A stretch of 64,000 bases of DNA. It comes from Burkholderiales bacterium (lineage in GTDB: Bacteria > Pseudomonadota > Gammaproteobacteria > Burkholderiales > SHXO01). Below are positions 16,906 to 26,217 of the stretch, piece after piece. The stretch's first letter is position 1; the number at the start of each line of letters is the position of its first letter. The translations under genes were made by a program, and so were the position numbers. Below the pieces are notes generated by a model. That model saw nothing but the letters and a program-made list of their open reading frames with translations, was not told the origin of the DNA and searched no databases. The stretch is taken from contig JADZGB010000002.1 in the NCBI GenBank assembly GCA_020854105.1, positions 65,695 through 129,694 on the forward strand, in the 5' to 3' direction.

Positions 16906-17775
16906 ATGTCCATCCAGTGGTTTCCCGGGCACATGGCCTCGGCGCGCAAGAAGGCGGCCGAGACAATGGCCAACACCGATGTCGTCATCGAGGTGGTGGA
17001 CGCGCGCCTGCCCGAAGCGAGCACCAATCCCCTGGTCAGGGCTCTGCGTGAACACCGTCAGCGTCCCTGCCTCAAGGTGCTGAACAAGGCCGATCTCGCC
17101 GATCCGGAGGTCACGGCCCGGTGGCTGCAGCACTACGCCGGTCAGCCCGGCGTGAAGGCGGTGGCGCTGTCGTGCAAGCAGCTGCGGGACGTCGCGCGCG
17201 TGCCGGCGCTGTGCCAGGCGCTCGCTCCGCATCGCAGCGAGAACATCAAGCCGCTGCGCATGATGATCATGGGGATTCCCAACGTCGGGAAGTCCACGCT
17301 GATGAACGCGCTGCTGAAGCGCCGCGTGGCGAAGGTCGCCGACGAACCGGCGGTAACCAAGACGCAGCAGGTGATGGACCTCGGTCCGCGCATGACGATC
17401 ACTGACACGCCCGGGCTGCTGTGGCCGAAGATCGATCACGACAGCGACGGCTTCATGCTGGCGGCCAGCCATGCGATCGGCACCAACGCCGTGAACGACG
17501 AGGAAATAGCGCTGTTTCTGGCCGATCTGCTGCTCGCGCGCTATCCGGATCTGCTCAGCGCCCGCTACTCGATCGCGGTGGCGGGGATGAGCGGCGAGCG
17601 CCTGATCGAAGCCATCGCCGAGCGGCGCGGCTGCCGGCTCCGGGGTGGTGGGCTCGATCTCGAGAAGGCTTCGCTGATCCTCCTGCACGACTACCGCACC
17701 GGCGCGCTGGGCCGCATCAGCCTGGAGTCGCCCCAGACGCGCGCCGAGATGCTGCGCGCCAGCGCCGGCGCGTGA
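16906..17775 (+). CDS. ylqF: ribosome biogenesis GTPase YlqF/RbgA
   Basis: A 289-residue circularly permuted GTPase. The G4 motif NKAD comes first (about residue 65), followed by G1 GIPNVGKST (about 123-131), a G2 threonine in AVTKTQQ and G3 DTPG. The N-terminal MSIQWFPGHMASARKK is the family hallmark. RbgA acts in late assembly of the 50S subunit in Bacillus, and proteobacterial members are assumed to be similar. The C-terminal helical domain is present and complete. Confidence 0.93.
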   Translation: MSIQWFPGHMASARKKAAETMANTDVVIEVVDARLPEASTNPLVRALREHRQRPCLKVLNKADLADPEVTARWLQHYAGQPGVKAVALSCKQLRDVARVPALCQALAPHRSENIKPLRMMIMGIPNVGKSTLMNALLKRRVAKVADEPAVTKTQQVMDLGPRMTITDTPGLLWPKIDHDSDGFMLAASHAIGTNAVNDEEIALFLADLLLARYPDLLSARYSIAVAGMSGERLIEAIAERRGCRLRGGGLDLEKASLILLHDYRTGALGRISLESPQTRAEMLRASAGA

Positions 17776-17778
17776 GAC

Positions 17779-17890
17779 CTCGTCATCCCGGCTCGGCCCG
17801 TCATTCCGGCGAAAGCCTCGATGATCCAGCAGAAGCAGACAGGGCCTTTTCGTAGACGCCGGGCAGCCGCGTGCGCCAGTGCGACGCGGA
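17779..17890. repeat. degenerate paired palindrome
   Basis: GTCATCCCGGC, GTCATTCCGGCGAAAGCC and the spacer CAGAAGCAGACAGGGCC, then CGTGCGCCAGTGCGACG, lie between the GTPase gene and queC. It is a worn copy of the paired palindrome family. Confidence 0.6.
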
Positions 17891-17983
17891 ACCCTCCGCC
17901 GGTGCAACCGCCCCCCCGCGCCAATGCACCGCCCCCCGGCTGCCGGTTTGTGCTGCAATAGCGCCCTTTTCCGGAGCAATGCA

Positions 17984-18688
17984 GTGCCTGATCCCGCAGT
18001 CGTCCTCGTGAGCGGCGGACTCGATTCCGCGACCGTGCTCGCCATCGCGCGCGCCGGGGGCTTCGAATGCAACGCGCTCAGCTTCCGTTACGGCCAGCGG
18101 CACGTGCACGAACTCACGTGCGCGCGCGCGGTCGCGCAGCAGCTCGGCGCGCAGCGACACGTCGTGGTCGATTTCGATCTGCGCACCTTCGGCGGCTCGG
18201 CCCTCACCGCGGACATCGAAGTGCCGAAGGACCGGCCCGTGGACGAGATGGCGCACGGCATCCCCTCGACCTACGTGCCCGCGCGCAACACCATCTTCCT
18301 GAGCTTTGCGCTGGCCTGGGCCGAGACGCTCGACGCGCAGGACGTGTTCATCGGGGTCAATGCGCTGGACTACAGCGGCTACCCCGATTGCCGGCCGGAG
18401 TACATCGCCGCCTTCGAGGCGATGGCCAATCTGGCAACCCGGGCGAGCGTGGAAGGGCGCACCCGGCTCAGGATCCACACTCCGCTCATCAGCCTGACCA
18501 AGGCACGGATCATCCGGCGCGGTGCCGAACTGGGCGTGGACTACGCCATCACCAGCAGCTGCTACGACACGCTACCGGACGGTGCGCCGTGCCTGCGCTG
18601 CGATTCCTGCGCGCTGCGCGCCAAGGGCTTCGCCGAAGCCGGCGTCGTCGATCCGCTGCTGGTGCGCTACGGATTGCACGCCAGGTGA
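17984..18688 (+). CDS. queC: 7-cyano-7-deazaguanine synthase
   Basis: QueC converts 7-carboxy-7-deazaguanine to preQ0 using ATP and ammonia, the last step before the queuosine-specific branch. The 234-residue protein has the PP-loop [11 protein letters not shown] at the N-terminus, FRYGQRH, a [12 protein letters not shown] segment, and the zinc ligands CLRCDSC near the C-terminus. The GTG start at 17984 is chosen because [12 protein letters not shown] is the normal N-terminus and GGAG precedes it. Its stop overlaps the queD GTG start (GTGA), so the three que genes form an operon. Confidence 0.95.
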   Translation: MPDPAVVLVSGGLDSATVLAIARAGGFECNALSFRYGQRHVHELTCARAVAQQLGAQRHVVVDFDLRTFGGSALTADIEVPKDRPVDEMAHGIPSTYVPARNTIFLSFALAWAETLDAQDVFIGVNALDYSGYPDCRPEYIAAFEAMANLATRASVEGRTRLRIHTPLISLTKARIIRRGAELGVDYAITSSCYDTLPDGAPCLRCDSCALRAKGFAEAGVVDPLLVRYGLHAR

Positions 18689-19773
18689 ACGAGCAGGTCT
18701 TCATCGCCGCGGCTGCCGGCTTCGAGGCCGCGGCCAGTGTCGGCGCACTGCCGGCGGGACATCGCGCCTCGCGGCTGCACGGGCACGGCTATCTCGCGAA
18801 GCTGCGCGCACGCCTGCCCTCGGACTGGGCGCCCTTCCCCGGCGGCGAGGTCGGCGCCCTGCGCGCGCGCATGGAGCAGTGCGTGGCGCCGCTCGACTAC
18901 GCGCATCTGAACGAGATCATCGCGCTGCCCACCGACGAGAACCTCGCGCGCTGGGTGCGGGGACGCATGGCCGTGTCGGGCATCGACAGCGTCGGTGTGC
19001 AGAGCACGCCGCACGCGGGCGTCGATCTGGACGCACACGATCACGCGCACGTGTGGCGGCGCTACGCGTTCCAGTCCGCCCACCGGCTGCCCAACGTGCC
19101 GCCCGCGCACAAGTGCGGCCGCATGCACGGCCACGGCTTCGAGGTGATCCTGCACGCGGACCAGGATCTCGGTGCGCGCGACCTGAGCATCGACTACGAT
19201 CATCTCGACGCACTGTGGGCGCCCCTGCACGCGCAGCTCGACCATGTCTGCCTGAACGATATCCCCGGCCTCGAGAATCCGACCAGCGAGATCATCTCGG
19301 CATGGATCTGGCAGCGGCTGAAGCCCGGGCTGCCCGAGCTGTCCTGGGTGACGGTGTACGAGACCGGAAGCTGCGGCGCACATTTCGACGGCACCCGTTA
19401 CCGCATCTGGAAGGAGATGACGCTCGACAGCGCCGTGCGCCTGCGCCGTGCGCCGGAGGGCGACGCACGGCGTCGCATGCACGGGCATACCTTCACGCTG
19501 CGCCTGCACCTGCATGCGCCGCTGGATGCCGTGCGTGGATGGACCATCGACTTCGGTGACGTGAAGGAGCTGTTCACGCCGGTGTTCCAGCGCATCGACC
19601 ACCACGCGCTGCACGAACTGCCCGGCGTCGAGGACGCGGATTGCGTATCGCTCGCGCGCTGGATCCGCGCGCAGACGCCATTGGCGCAGCTCGATCGCGT
19701 CGATCTGTACGAGACGCGCGGCTGTGGCGCCATCCTTGCATGGGGAGAGGCGGCTCCGGCGCTGCCGATCTGA
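18685..19773 (+). CDS. queD: 6-carboxytetrahydropterin synthase, triple-domain QueD
   Basis: QueD converts dihydroneopterin triphosphate to 6-carboxy-5,6,7,8-tetrahydropterin. Normal QueD is about 120-150 residues. This frame encodes 362, with three PTPS-like units. Unit 1 (about 1-115) has [10 protein letters not shown] and a DYAHLNE motif but lacks the first zinc histidine and the Cys. Unit 2 (about 125-250) is complete: H133, catalytic C144, H148 and H150 in [18 protein letters not shown], and VYETGSCG. Unit 3 (about 255-362) keeps [15 protein letters not shown] and YETRGCG but lacks the Cys. Only unit 2 looks catalytic. It overlaps queC by 4 bases. Confidence 0.9.
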   Translation: MNEQVFIAAAAGFEAAASVGALPAGHRASRLHGHGYLAKLRARLPSDWAPFPGGEVGALRARMEQCVAPLDYAHLNEIIALPTDENLARWVRGRMAVSGIDSVGVQSTPHAGVDLDAHDHAHVWRRYAFQSAHRLPNVPPAHKCGRMHGHGFEVILHADQDLGARDLSIDYDHLDALWAPLHAQLDHVCLNDIPGLENPTSEIISAWIWQRLKPGLPELSWVTVYETGSCGAHFDGTRYRIWKEMTLDSAVRLRRAPEGDARRRMHGHTFTLRLHLHAPLDAVRGWTIDFGDVKELFTPVFQRIDHHALHELPGVEDADCVSLARWIRAQTPLAQLDRVDLYETRGCGAILAWGEAAPALPI

Positions 19774-19779
19774 GGAACG

Positions 19780-20415
19780 ATGACCTACGCCGTCAAGGAG
19801 ATCTTCTACACGCTGCAGGGGGAGGGCGCGCAGGCCGGCCGTCCCGCGGTGTTCTGCCGCTTCGCCGGCTGTAACCTGTGGTCGGGGCGGGAAGAGGATC
19901 GGGCCGCCGCCGTATGCCAATTTTGCGATACCGACTTCGTCGACGTGGATGGCCCCGACGGCGGGAAGTTCACCACGGCCGACGCGCTGGCCGATGCGAT
20001 CGAACAGAAGTGGCCGCCGGGCGCAGGCGGACGCCCTCTGGTGGTGTGCACCGGCGGTGAGCCCCTGCTGCAGCTGGACGAGGTGCTGATCGCCGCCTTG
20101 CACGCGCGCGATTTCGAGATCGCGGTGGAGACCAACGGCACGCAGCCGGCGCCCGCCGGGCTGGACTGGATCTGCGTCAGTCCGAAGTCCAGCGCGCCGC
20201 TCGTGTTGAGGTCCGGTGACGAGCTCAAGCTGGTATATCCGCAGGCGGATGCGATGCCAGCGCGTTTCGCCGATCTGGACTTCCGGCACTACTTTCTGCA
20301 GCCGATGGATGGCCCCGACCGCGCGCGCAACACCACGCTCGCGGTGCAGTACTGTCTGGCGCACCCGCAGTGGCGCCTGAGCGTGCAGACGCACAAGATG
20401 CTGGGGATCCCGTAA
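19780..20415 (+). CDS. queE: 7-carboxy-7-deazaguanine synthase
   Basis: QueE is a radical SAM enzyme that contracts the ring of 6-carboxytetrahydropterin to 7-carboxy-7-deazaguanine. The 211-residue sequence has IFYTLQGEGAQAGRP, then the cluster cysteines in CRFAGCN and CQFCDT, with about 14 residues between the first pair, the spacing found in one QueE subtype. It continues with VVCTGGEPLLQ, the SAM-binding region, and VETNGTQ. The C-terminal WRLSVQTHKMLGIP is typical. It starts 6 bases after queD. Together with queC and queD this makes a complete preQ0 module; folE is not in the window. Confidence 0.95.
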   Translation: MTYAVKEIFYTLQGEGAQAGRPAVFCRFAGCNLWSGREEDRAAAVCQFCDTDFVDVDGPDGGKFTTADALADAIEQKWPPGAGGRPLVVCTGGEPLLQLDEVLIAALHARDFEIAVETNGTQPAPAGLDWICVSPKSSAPLVLRSGDELKLVYPQADAMPARFADLDFRHYFLQPMDGPDRARNTTLAVQYCLAHPQWRLSVQTHKMLGIP

Positions 20416-20586
20416 GAGCGATTCGGCATCCCGGCGAAAGCATCGACCCGTCACCCCGTCAGTGCGGCGAGTGTAATCCTTGCAAGCGCGTACCTGTACG
20501 AATTACCGCAGGTGGCGATCCATTGCGCGAGATGTCGAGTACACGCCGGTCACGTGCTAGCGTCGCAGCTGCCCTGGAGTCTCTGC

Positions 20587-22812
20587 ATGGCCGCTGCCCG
20601 CAAGGCCACACGCGTGTCGGATGCCGCGTTCCTGGCCGCACTTACTCTCCTCGCCGTCCTCGCTGTCACCGCCTACCGCGTACTCGGCGACCTCGACAAC
20701 TCGACGCGCTGGGTGACGCACACGCGCGGTGTGCTCTCGCAGAGCGCGCTGGTGCATCAGCTCATCATCGATATCGAGTCGGCCGCCCGCGGCTATTCGG
20801 TGAGCGGCGACGAGCGCATGCTCGCGCCCTACCACACGGCGATCAACGCGCTGCCCGAAGCGCTGCGGACCCTGCGCTCCTTCCTGGACGACGACGCGGA
20901 GCAATCCAGGCGCGTCGCGGCACTCGTCCCCGTGATCCAGGCACGCGTCCAGCACAGCGGCTACGTGATCGAGCTGAGGGATGCGCGTGGCGCACAGGCG
21001 GCCCAGTCGCTGGTGCAGGCCGGCTATGGCACGGAGTTGATGGAACGCACGCGCTCCGGTCTGCGCGAAATCGACACCGTCGAGAACACGCTGCTCGACC
21101 AGCGGCTTTCGTCTGGCATGCGCGAATCGGTCTGGACCCGGGTGGTGCTGCTGTGTCTCACCGGGGCCGCTCTGCTCAGCCTGGCACTGTCCTGGGCATT
21201 CAGCCGGCGCGCGCTGGCGGAGGTGCGCCGGCTGCAGGCGCGCGCCCATGCAGGCGAGGCGCGCCTGCTGGTGACGCTGCGCAGTTGCGGAGACGGGCTG
21301 ATCGTCACCGACGATCAGGGACGCATCACCATGCTCAACCCGGTGGCGCAGGCGCTCACGGGATGGCGCGAGGAGGACGCGAAGGGGCTTCCGCTCGACC
21401 AGGTGTTCCGCATCTTCAACGAATTCACGCGCGCCGAGATCGAGAATCCGGTGGGACGCGTGCTGCGCGAGGGAAAGGTGGTGGGGCTGGCGAACCACAC
21501 GGTGCTGGTGGCGCGCGACGGCAGCGAGCGCCCCATCGACGACAGCGGCGCGCCGATCCGCGACGGTTCGGGCGAGATCATCGGCGCGGTGCTGGTGTTT
21601 CGTGACGTGTCCGCACGCCGCCATGCGGAGGCCGCGCGCGAGTGCCTTCTGCGTGCCGAGGCCGAGCGGGAGGGAGCGGTCAGGGAAAGCGCGGCCAAGG
21701 ACGAGTTCCTGGCGCTGGTGTCGCACGAACTGCGCGCACCGCTCGCCGCCATCCGCGGCTGGCTGCACCTGCTGATGAGCGGCTTCGTCGGCCAGAGCGG
21801 CGTGCCGGACGCCCTGCAGCGCATCTATCGCAACACCCGGCTGCAGGAGCGGCTGGTCAACGACCTGCTGGACGTGTCGCGCATCGCGGCCGGCAAGCTC
21901 GAGGTGTTGCGCGTGCCCATCGATCTGGTGGAGGCAGTGCACAGTGCGTACGAGGAATGCCGCAGCACCGCGGAGCAGAAGAAGGTGAACCTGACCATGC
22001 AGTGCGAAGAGGCGCGGCTGTACGTCATGGGTGACGAGCAGCGCCTGATCCAGGTGGTGTCCAACCTTCTCGGCAACGCCATCAAGTTCACGCCGCCGGA
22101 AGGCTGCGTCAGCGTGCGGCTGGTGCGCCACGCCGAGCGTGCCGTGATCACCGTTGCCGATACCGGCATGGGCATGACATCCGAGGTGACCGAACGCCTG
22201 TTCGACCGCTTCTGGCAGGCGGACAGTTCGCGCACGCGCGATAACGGCGGTCTCGGACTCGGTCTCGCGATCGCCAAGTATCTCATCGAGGAGCATCGCG
22301 GTGACATCGCAGTGGTCAGCGACGGGCTAAACCGCGGTTCGACCCTCACCGTGACGCTGCCCGTCCTGTCGATGGAGCCACTGGCATTGGCGTCGACCGC
22401 GCACGTTCCGCCCGAGTCGCGCGACCTCGATGGCGTGCGGGTGCTGCTGGTGGATGACGACGCCGATGGCCGTGACGCCGTGCAGATCTTCCTGGACCAG
22501 CGCGGGGCAGCGGTGAGCGTGGCCGATTCGGCCGAACACGCGCTGCAGGTGTTCGAGCGCAGCCGTCCGGACGTGGTGGTGAGCGACATCGGCATGCCGC
22601 AGGCAGACGGATACTCCCTGGCGCAGAGTATCCGCACGCTCGAGGCCCGCCTGGGCGGACACTGCGCGCTGATCGCGCTCACCGGCTTCGCCGCCGACAA
22701 TGACCGGTGCATGGCGCTCGGCAGCGGCTTCGATGATCACCTGGGCAAGCCCATCGACCTGGAGCAGCTGGCCGGACGCATCCGGCAGGGCCACTCGCGC
22801 AGGCAGGCCTGA
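20587..22812 (+). CDS. CHASE3-PAS hybrid sensor histidine kinase
   Basis: A 741-residue inner-membrane kinase. TM1 is about residues 14-30, a periplasmic CHASE3-type sensor about 35-175 (ESAARGYSVSGDE is typical), and TM2 about 184-205. A PAS domain follows (about 225-345, DGLIVTDDQGRITMLNPVA). The dimerisation domain has phospho-acceptor His380 in VSHELRAPLA. The ATPase domain has N-box LGNAIKF, G1 ADTGMGM and G2 GGLGLGLAIAK. The C-terminal receiver has Asp667 in VVVSDIGMP, with K in GKPIDLEQL. No separate response regulator is adjacent. The start ATG 20587 removes a basic N-terminal extension of the longer frame. Confidence 0.9.
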   Translation: MAAARKATRVSDAAFLAALTLLAVLAVTAYRVLGDLDNSTRWVTHTRGVLSQSALVHQLIIDIESAARGYSVSGDERMLAPYHTAINALPEALRTLRSFLDDDAEQSRRVAALVPVIQARVQHSGYVIELRDARGAQAAQSLVQAGYGTELMERTRSGLREIDTVENTLLDQRLSSGMRESVWTRVVLLCLTGAALLSLALSWAFSRRALAEVRRLQARAHAGEARLLVTLRSCGDGLIVTDDQGRITMLNPVAQALTGWREEDAKGLPLDQVFRIFNEFTRAEIENPVGRVLREGKVVGLANHTVLVARDGSERPIDDSGAPIRDGSGEIIGAVLVFRDVSARRHAEAARECLLRAEAEREGAVRESAAKDEFLALVSHELRAPLAAIRGWLHLLMSGFVGQSGVPDALQRIYRNTRLQERLVNDLLDVSRIAAGKLEVLRVPIDLVEAVHSAYEECRSTAEQKKVNLTMQCEEARLYVMGDEQRLIQVVSNLLGNAIKFTPPEGCVSVRLVRHAERAVITVADTGMGMTSEVTERLFDRFWQADSSRTRDNGGLGLGLAIAKYLIEEHRGDIAVVSDGLNRGSTLTVTLPVLSMEPLALASTAHVPPESRDLDGVRVLLVDDDADGRDAVQIFLDQRGAAVSVADSAEHALQVFERSRPDVVVSDIGMPQADGYSLAQSIRTLEARLGGHCALIALTGFAADNDRCMALGSGFDDHLGKPIDLEQLAGRIRQGHSRRQA

Positions 22813-22879
22813 CCCGGCAGTTCGGGGCAGGAATGACTCACGATACGCGCTCGCCTTCGACAACGACGAGAACGAGCGC

Positions 22880-24249
22880 ATGCACGACCTCCTCATCGCG
22901 AACGCCCGCATCCACGACGGACTGGGCTCCGCGCCGGTAGACGGCGATCTCGCCATTGCCGACGGGCGCATCGCCGCCATCGGCCGCGACCTCGGCCCGG
23001 CGCGAGAGCGCATCGATGCCGGGGGCCTGTGCCTGATGCCCGGCATCATCGACAACCACACCCACTACGACGTGCAGATCACCTGGGATCCGCTGGCATC
23101 GCCGTGGCTGGTGCTGGAGGGACTGGAGGCCGGTGCCGTCGGTCTGTCGTCCACCACCTCGTATATCAGCACGATGGCGAGGGCGGCGTGCCCATGCCCT
23201 CGCGCATGGCGACGGAGGAGGAATTCCACGCGCTCGCCTCCGCGCTCGGCGAATCGGGCCGCGGAACCTTCATGATGACGAAGTCCTCGGACACGACGCC
23301 CGCCTGGCTGCAATCGCTCGCGAGGAGCTGCGGGCGGCCGTTCCTGGCCGCCGCCATCCTGTACAACCCCGGTGTGCCCGATGCGGCCTGGAACGACATG
23401 GTGGGCGTGGAGCAGGGCCGTGCGCAGGGGCTGGACATGTACGGGGCGGTATCGTGCTGCCAGCTGAAGTTCGAGTTCACCATGCGCGAGCCGTACGTGT
23501 TCGAGGGTCTGAAGGCGTGGCGGCCGGTGCTGGCTGCCAGCGCCACGGGCGCGCCGGCCCTGTATGCGGATCCCGCGTTCTGCCAGAGTGTGAAGGACGA
23601 GCTGGCGATCCCCGTGCGCCGCATCTTCTCGGGCGACTGGAACAAGGTGTAGGTGGTGATGGTGCGCGATGACTCGCGGCGCGGCTGGGAAGGCCGAAGT
23701 GTCGGCGCGCTGGCGGCCGCCGAGGGCAGGCATCCGTTCGACTGGCTGCTCGATCTGGCCTTGGCGGAGAATCTGCAGACCGTGCTCACCGCGGTGCTGC
23801 TCAACTCCGACGACGAGCAGGTGGCGCGGCTGCTGCGGCACCCGAACAGCATCGTCTCGCTGTCGGATGCCGGCGCGCACGTGACCTTCCTCTGCGATGC
23901 GGGTTTCGGCCTGCACCTGCTCGGCCACTGGGTGCGGGACAAGCGGCTGATGCCGCTCGCGCAGGCGATCCGCAAGCTCACCTCCGGGCAGGCGAAGCTG
24001 TTCGGCATCGTCGACCGCGGCGTGATCCGGCCCGGCGCGTGGGCTGATCTGCTGCTGTTCGATCCGGCAACGGTGGGACGCGGCGAGTCCGTGCGCAGAT
24101 TCGATCTGCCGGGCGGCAGCTCCCGGCTGCACACGCCCTCGCGCGGGGTGCACGGCGTCTGGGTCAACGGCGTACGCATCGCCGACGCCGACGGCCTGCG
24201 GGCCGACTCGGGGCGACCCGGCAGGGTGCTGCGGGAATTCGCGTCGTAG
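22880..24249 (+). pseudogene. N-acyl-D-amino-acid deacylase (D-aminoacylase family), disrupted
   Basis: Start: MHDLLIANARIHDG, IDAGGLCLMPGIIDNHTHYD with the metal-binding HxH (THYD). After WDPLASPW, sequence jumps to LEGLEAGAVGLSS, skipping about 130 residues that normally intervene (VVMGNCGFGLAP region). A frameshift follows near 23165, the next frame carries GEGGVPMPSRMATEEEF...FFSGDWNKV, and an in-frame TAG at 23650 interrupts before ALAAAEGRHPFDWLLDLAL and the C-terminal PGAWADLLLFDP. The enzyme normally hydrolyses N-acyl-D-amino acids with zinc. Deletion plus frameshift plus stop means loss of function. Confidence 0.85.
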
Positions 24250-24351
24250 CGGCTGCCGGCATGCCGGCAAAGGGTCCGGACGGCTCGAAGGATCGGGGCC
24301 GCGGCACGCCGATTGCGCCTGTCCGGTGACGTACGCAACCGGAGGTGCAGC

Positions 24352-24549
24352 ATGGACAAGAACGAGGTGAAAGGCATCGGCAAGCAGATCAAGGGCGCAG
24401 TCAAGGATGCGGTGGGCGGCGCCACCAATGACACGCAGACCCAGGTGGAAGGCAAGATCGACAAGGCGGTCGGGAAGGCCCAGAAGAACTACGACGACGC
24501 CAAGGAAGAGCTGCGCGACAGGCGCGATCGCCTGGCCGACAAGGTGTGA
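24352..24549 (+). CDS. CsbD family stress-related protein
   Basis: A 65-residue hydrophilic, Lys/Asp-rich protein of the CsbD family, with the family start NEVKGIGKQIKGAVKDAVG and the repeat-like VEGKIDKAVGKAQ. CsbD proteins are general-stress-induced in many bacteria and their function is unknown. An excellent ribosome site (GGAGGTGCAGC) precedes the ATG at 24352. It sits between a D-aminoacylase remnant and a truncated diguanylate cyclase, and appears monocistronic. Confidence 0.88.
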   Translation: MDKNEVKGIGKQIKGAVKDAVGGATNDTQTQVEGKIDKAVGKAQKNYDDAKEELRDRRDRLADKV

Positions 24550-24622
24550 GCGATCGGGTGTCGTCTCGTATCCGGGGGCGACGCCCTTCCCCGGCGTCGT
24601 CCGGCGGCTGGGACGAGAGCGT

Positions 24623-25324
24623 CTACGATTCGGACGCCACGCAGTTGCGCCCGGCCTTCTTCGCGCGGTACAGAGCGGCGTCGGCGCGCGCGATCGTGGC
24701 GCGCACGTCCTCGCCCGGCCGGTACTGCGCAACGCCAATGGACACCGTCACGCCGGAGGGCTCGCCCAGCGTCTCGCGCGTGCGCCGTTCAGTCTGTGCG
24801 CGTACGCGCTCCGCGCACTCGCACGCGCCCTCGATGCCGGTCTGAGTGAGCACCAGCAGGAATTCCTCGCCGCCGTAGCGGCCGACGAAGTCGATTGCGC
24901 GCAGTTCGCCTTGCACGGTCTCGACCAGCTTCTGGAGGACTCGGTCCCCCGTGCCGTGGCCAAGGGTGTCGTTCACCCGCTTGAACAGATCGACGTCGAT
25001 CATGCAGACCGACAGCGGACCGGCGTGATACAGGACGTAGGTCACCATCGCGACCGCCCACAGCATCATCGGCACGGTCAGGCTGGGATCGCGCGCCTCG
25101 AGGTTCCACTGCGAGCGGAACAGTGCGTAGAACGTGCCGATGCCGAGCAAACTGCTCACGCTGGCCACCACGAACGGGCGCAGCGCCATCAGCCCCCTCA
25201 CGTAGCACAGGGCAACGAGCATGACGAACATCACACTGGTCGCTGCGGCAATGAGATAGCGCCGGAAGCGCAGCCGCTGACGGGGGTCGTCGGACGTGAG
25301 GCGAAAGGCCTGTTTCACTTCCAT
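24623..25324 (-). CDS. GGDEF protein with internal deletion (degenerate diguanylate cyclase)
   Basis: Three transmembrane helices (about residues 20-45, 48-68, 80-100) are followed directly by LSVCMIDVDLFKRVNDTLGH and the active-site loop GRYGGEEFLL, then SIGVAQYRPGED and ADAALYRAKKAGR. The GGDEF signature GGEEF and metal Asp are present, but the usual N-terminal DPLTGLxNRR strand-helix of the domain and any further membrane helices are absent. The preceding YVLYHAGP runs straight into the domain. The reading frame is preserved. c-di-GMP synthesis is doubtful because part of the GTP-binding fold is missing. Start at 25324 has no strong ribosome site. Confidence 0.65.
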   Translation of the reverse strand: MEVKQAFRLTSDDPRQRLRFRRYLIAAATSVMFVMLVALCYVRGLMALRPFVVASVSSLLGIGTFYALFRSQWNLEARDPSLTVPMMLWAVAMVTYVLYHAGPLSVCMIDVDLFKRVNDTLGHGTGDRVLQKLVETVQGELRAIDFVGRYGGEEFLLVLTQTGIEGACECAERVRAQTERRTRETLGEPSGVTVSIGVAQYRPGEDVRATIARADAALYRAKKAGRNCVASES

Positions 25325-25473
25325 TGGCGAGTCCGCGTCGTTGCTCGAAGACAGTTCGCCACGGATAATATCGCTCGCTCGTGCAGTTTCGGTCCCCGGG
25401 CCGGCGCCGGACGGCGGCACGTGAGCATGCCTTGTACTATCGACGCGTCCCCTCGATTCTAGCAGCCAGGAAC

Positions 25474-26217
25474 ATGCCGCATGACAACGTTATGATTACA
25501 GACTCCGGCCGCGGGCGGGCGTGGTACGCCTGCCTGGCTGCATGCATCGCTGGGGCGTTGCTGATCGTCTCGGGTGCCGGCATGGCGCTCGGACTGAAGG
25601 ATCTGAGCGATCGCGAAGCGGCGGCCGGCCTGCGCGAGGCACTGGTCGCCGGCTCCAGGAAGGCAGTCCAGACACTCGGCAAGCCGGATGGCTTTCTGGG
25701 CGATTCGATGGTGAGGATCGGGCTGCCGGTCAAGTTCGCACGCGCGGAACGTGCCCTGCGCACGGTCGGCATGGGCAGGCAGGTGGACGACCTGGTCACC
25801 ACGATGAACCGTGCCGCCGAAGCCGCGGTGGCCGAGGCGACAGCGCTGCTGATCGACGCGGCGCGCAGGATGAGCGTGCAGGACGCCAAGGCGATCCTGA
25901 CCGGAGGAGACGACGCCGCGACCCAGTATTTCAAGCGCACCACCTCCGGCCCGCTTGCAGAGCGGTTCCTGCCGATCGTACGGCGCGCTACCGAGAAGGT
26001 GAAGGTGGCCGAAAGCTATAACAAGCTCGCCGGCAGCGCGGCGGGCATGGGACTGATCGACAGGAAGGACGCCGAGCTCGACCGCTATATCACCCAGAAG
26101 GCACTGGACGGGCTGTTCCTGAAGATGGCCGAGGAGGAAAAGGCGATCCGCAAGGATCCGGTGCGAGCGGGCACCGACATCGTCAAGCGCGTGTTCGGCG
26201 CCATCCCCCCGCCGTGA
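25474..26217 (+). CDS. DUF4197 domain-containing exported protein
   Basis: A 247-residue protein with a hydrophobic segment at about residues 16-38 (LAACIAGALLIVSGAGMALG), likely a signal or anchor, followed by a helical region that matches DUF4197: GLREALVAGSRKAVQTLG, YFKRTTSGPLAERFLPIV and KALDGLFLKMAEEEKAIRKDP. The family is found in the periplasm of proteobacteria and has no known function. Two ATGs (25474, 25492) are possible. The stop codon overlaps the GTG start of the GIY-YIG gene by 4 bases. Confidence 0.85.
   Translation: MPHDNVMITDSGRGRAWYACLAACIAGALLIVSGAGMALGLKDLSDREAAAGLREALVAGSRKAVQTLGKPDGFLGDSMVRIGLPVKFARAERALRTVGMGRQVDDLVTTMNRAAEAAVAEATALLIDAARRMSVQDAKAILTGGDDAATQYFKRTTSGPLAERFLPIVRRATEKVKVAESYNKLAGSAAGMGLIDRKDAELDRYITQKALDGLFLKMAEEEKAIRKDPVRAGTDIVKRVFGAIPPP

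Noticed and set aside
23065-24738. 557-codon minus-strand frame over the D-aminoacylase remnant
   Set aside because: The plus strand has clear amidohydrolase homology in three segments, while this frame has no domain and is low-complexity.
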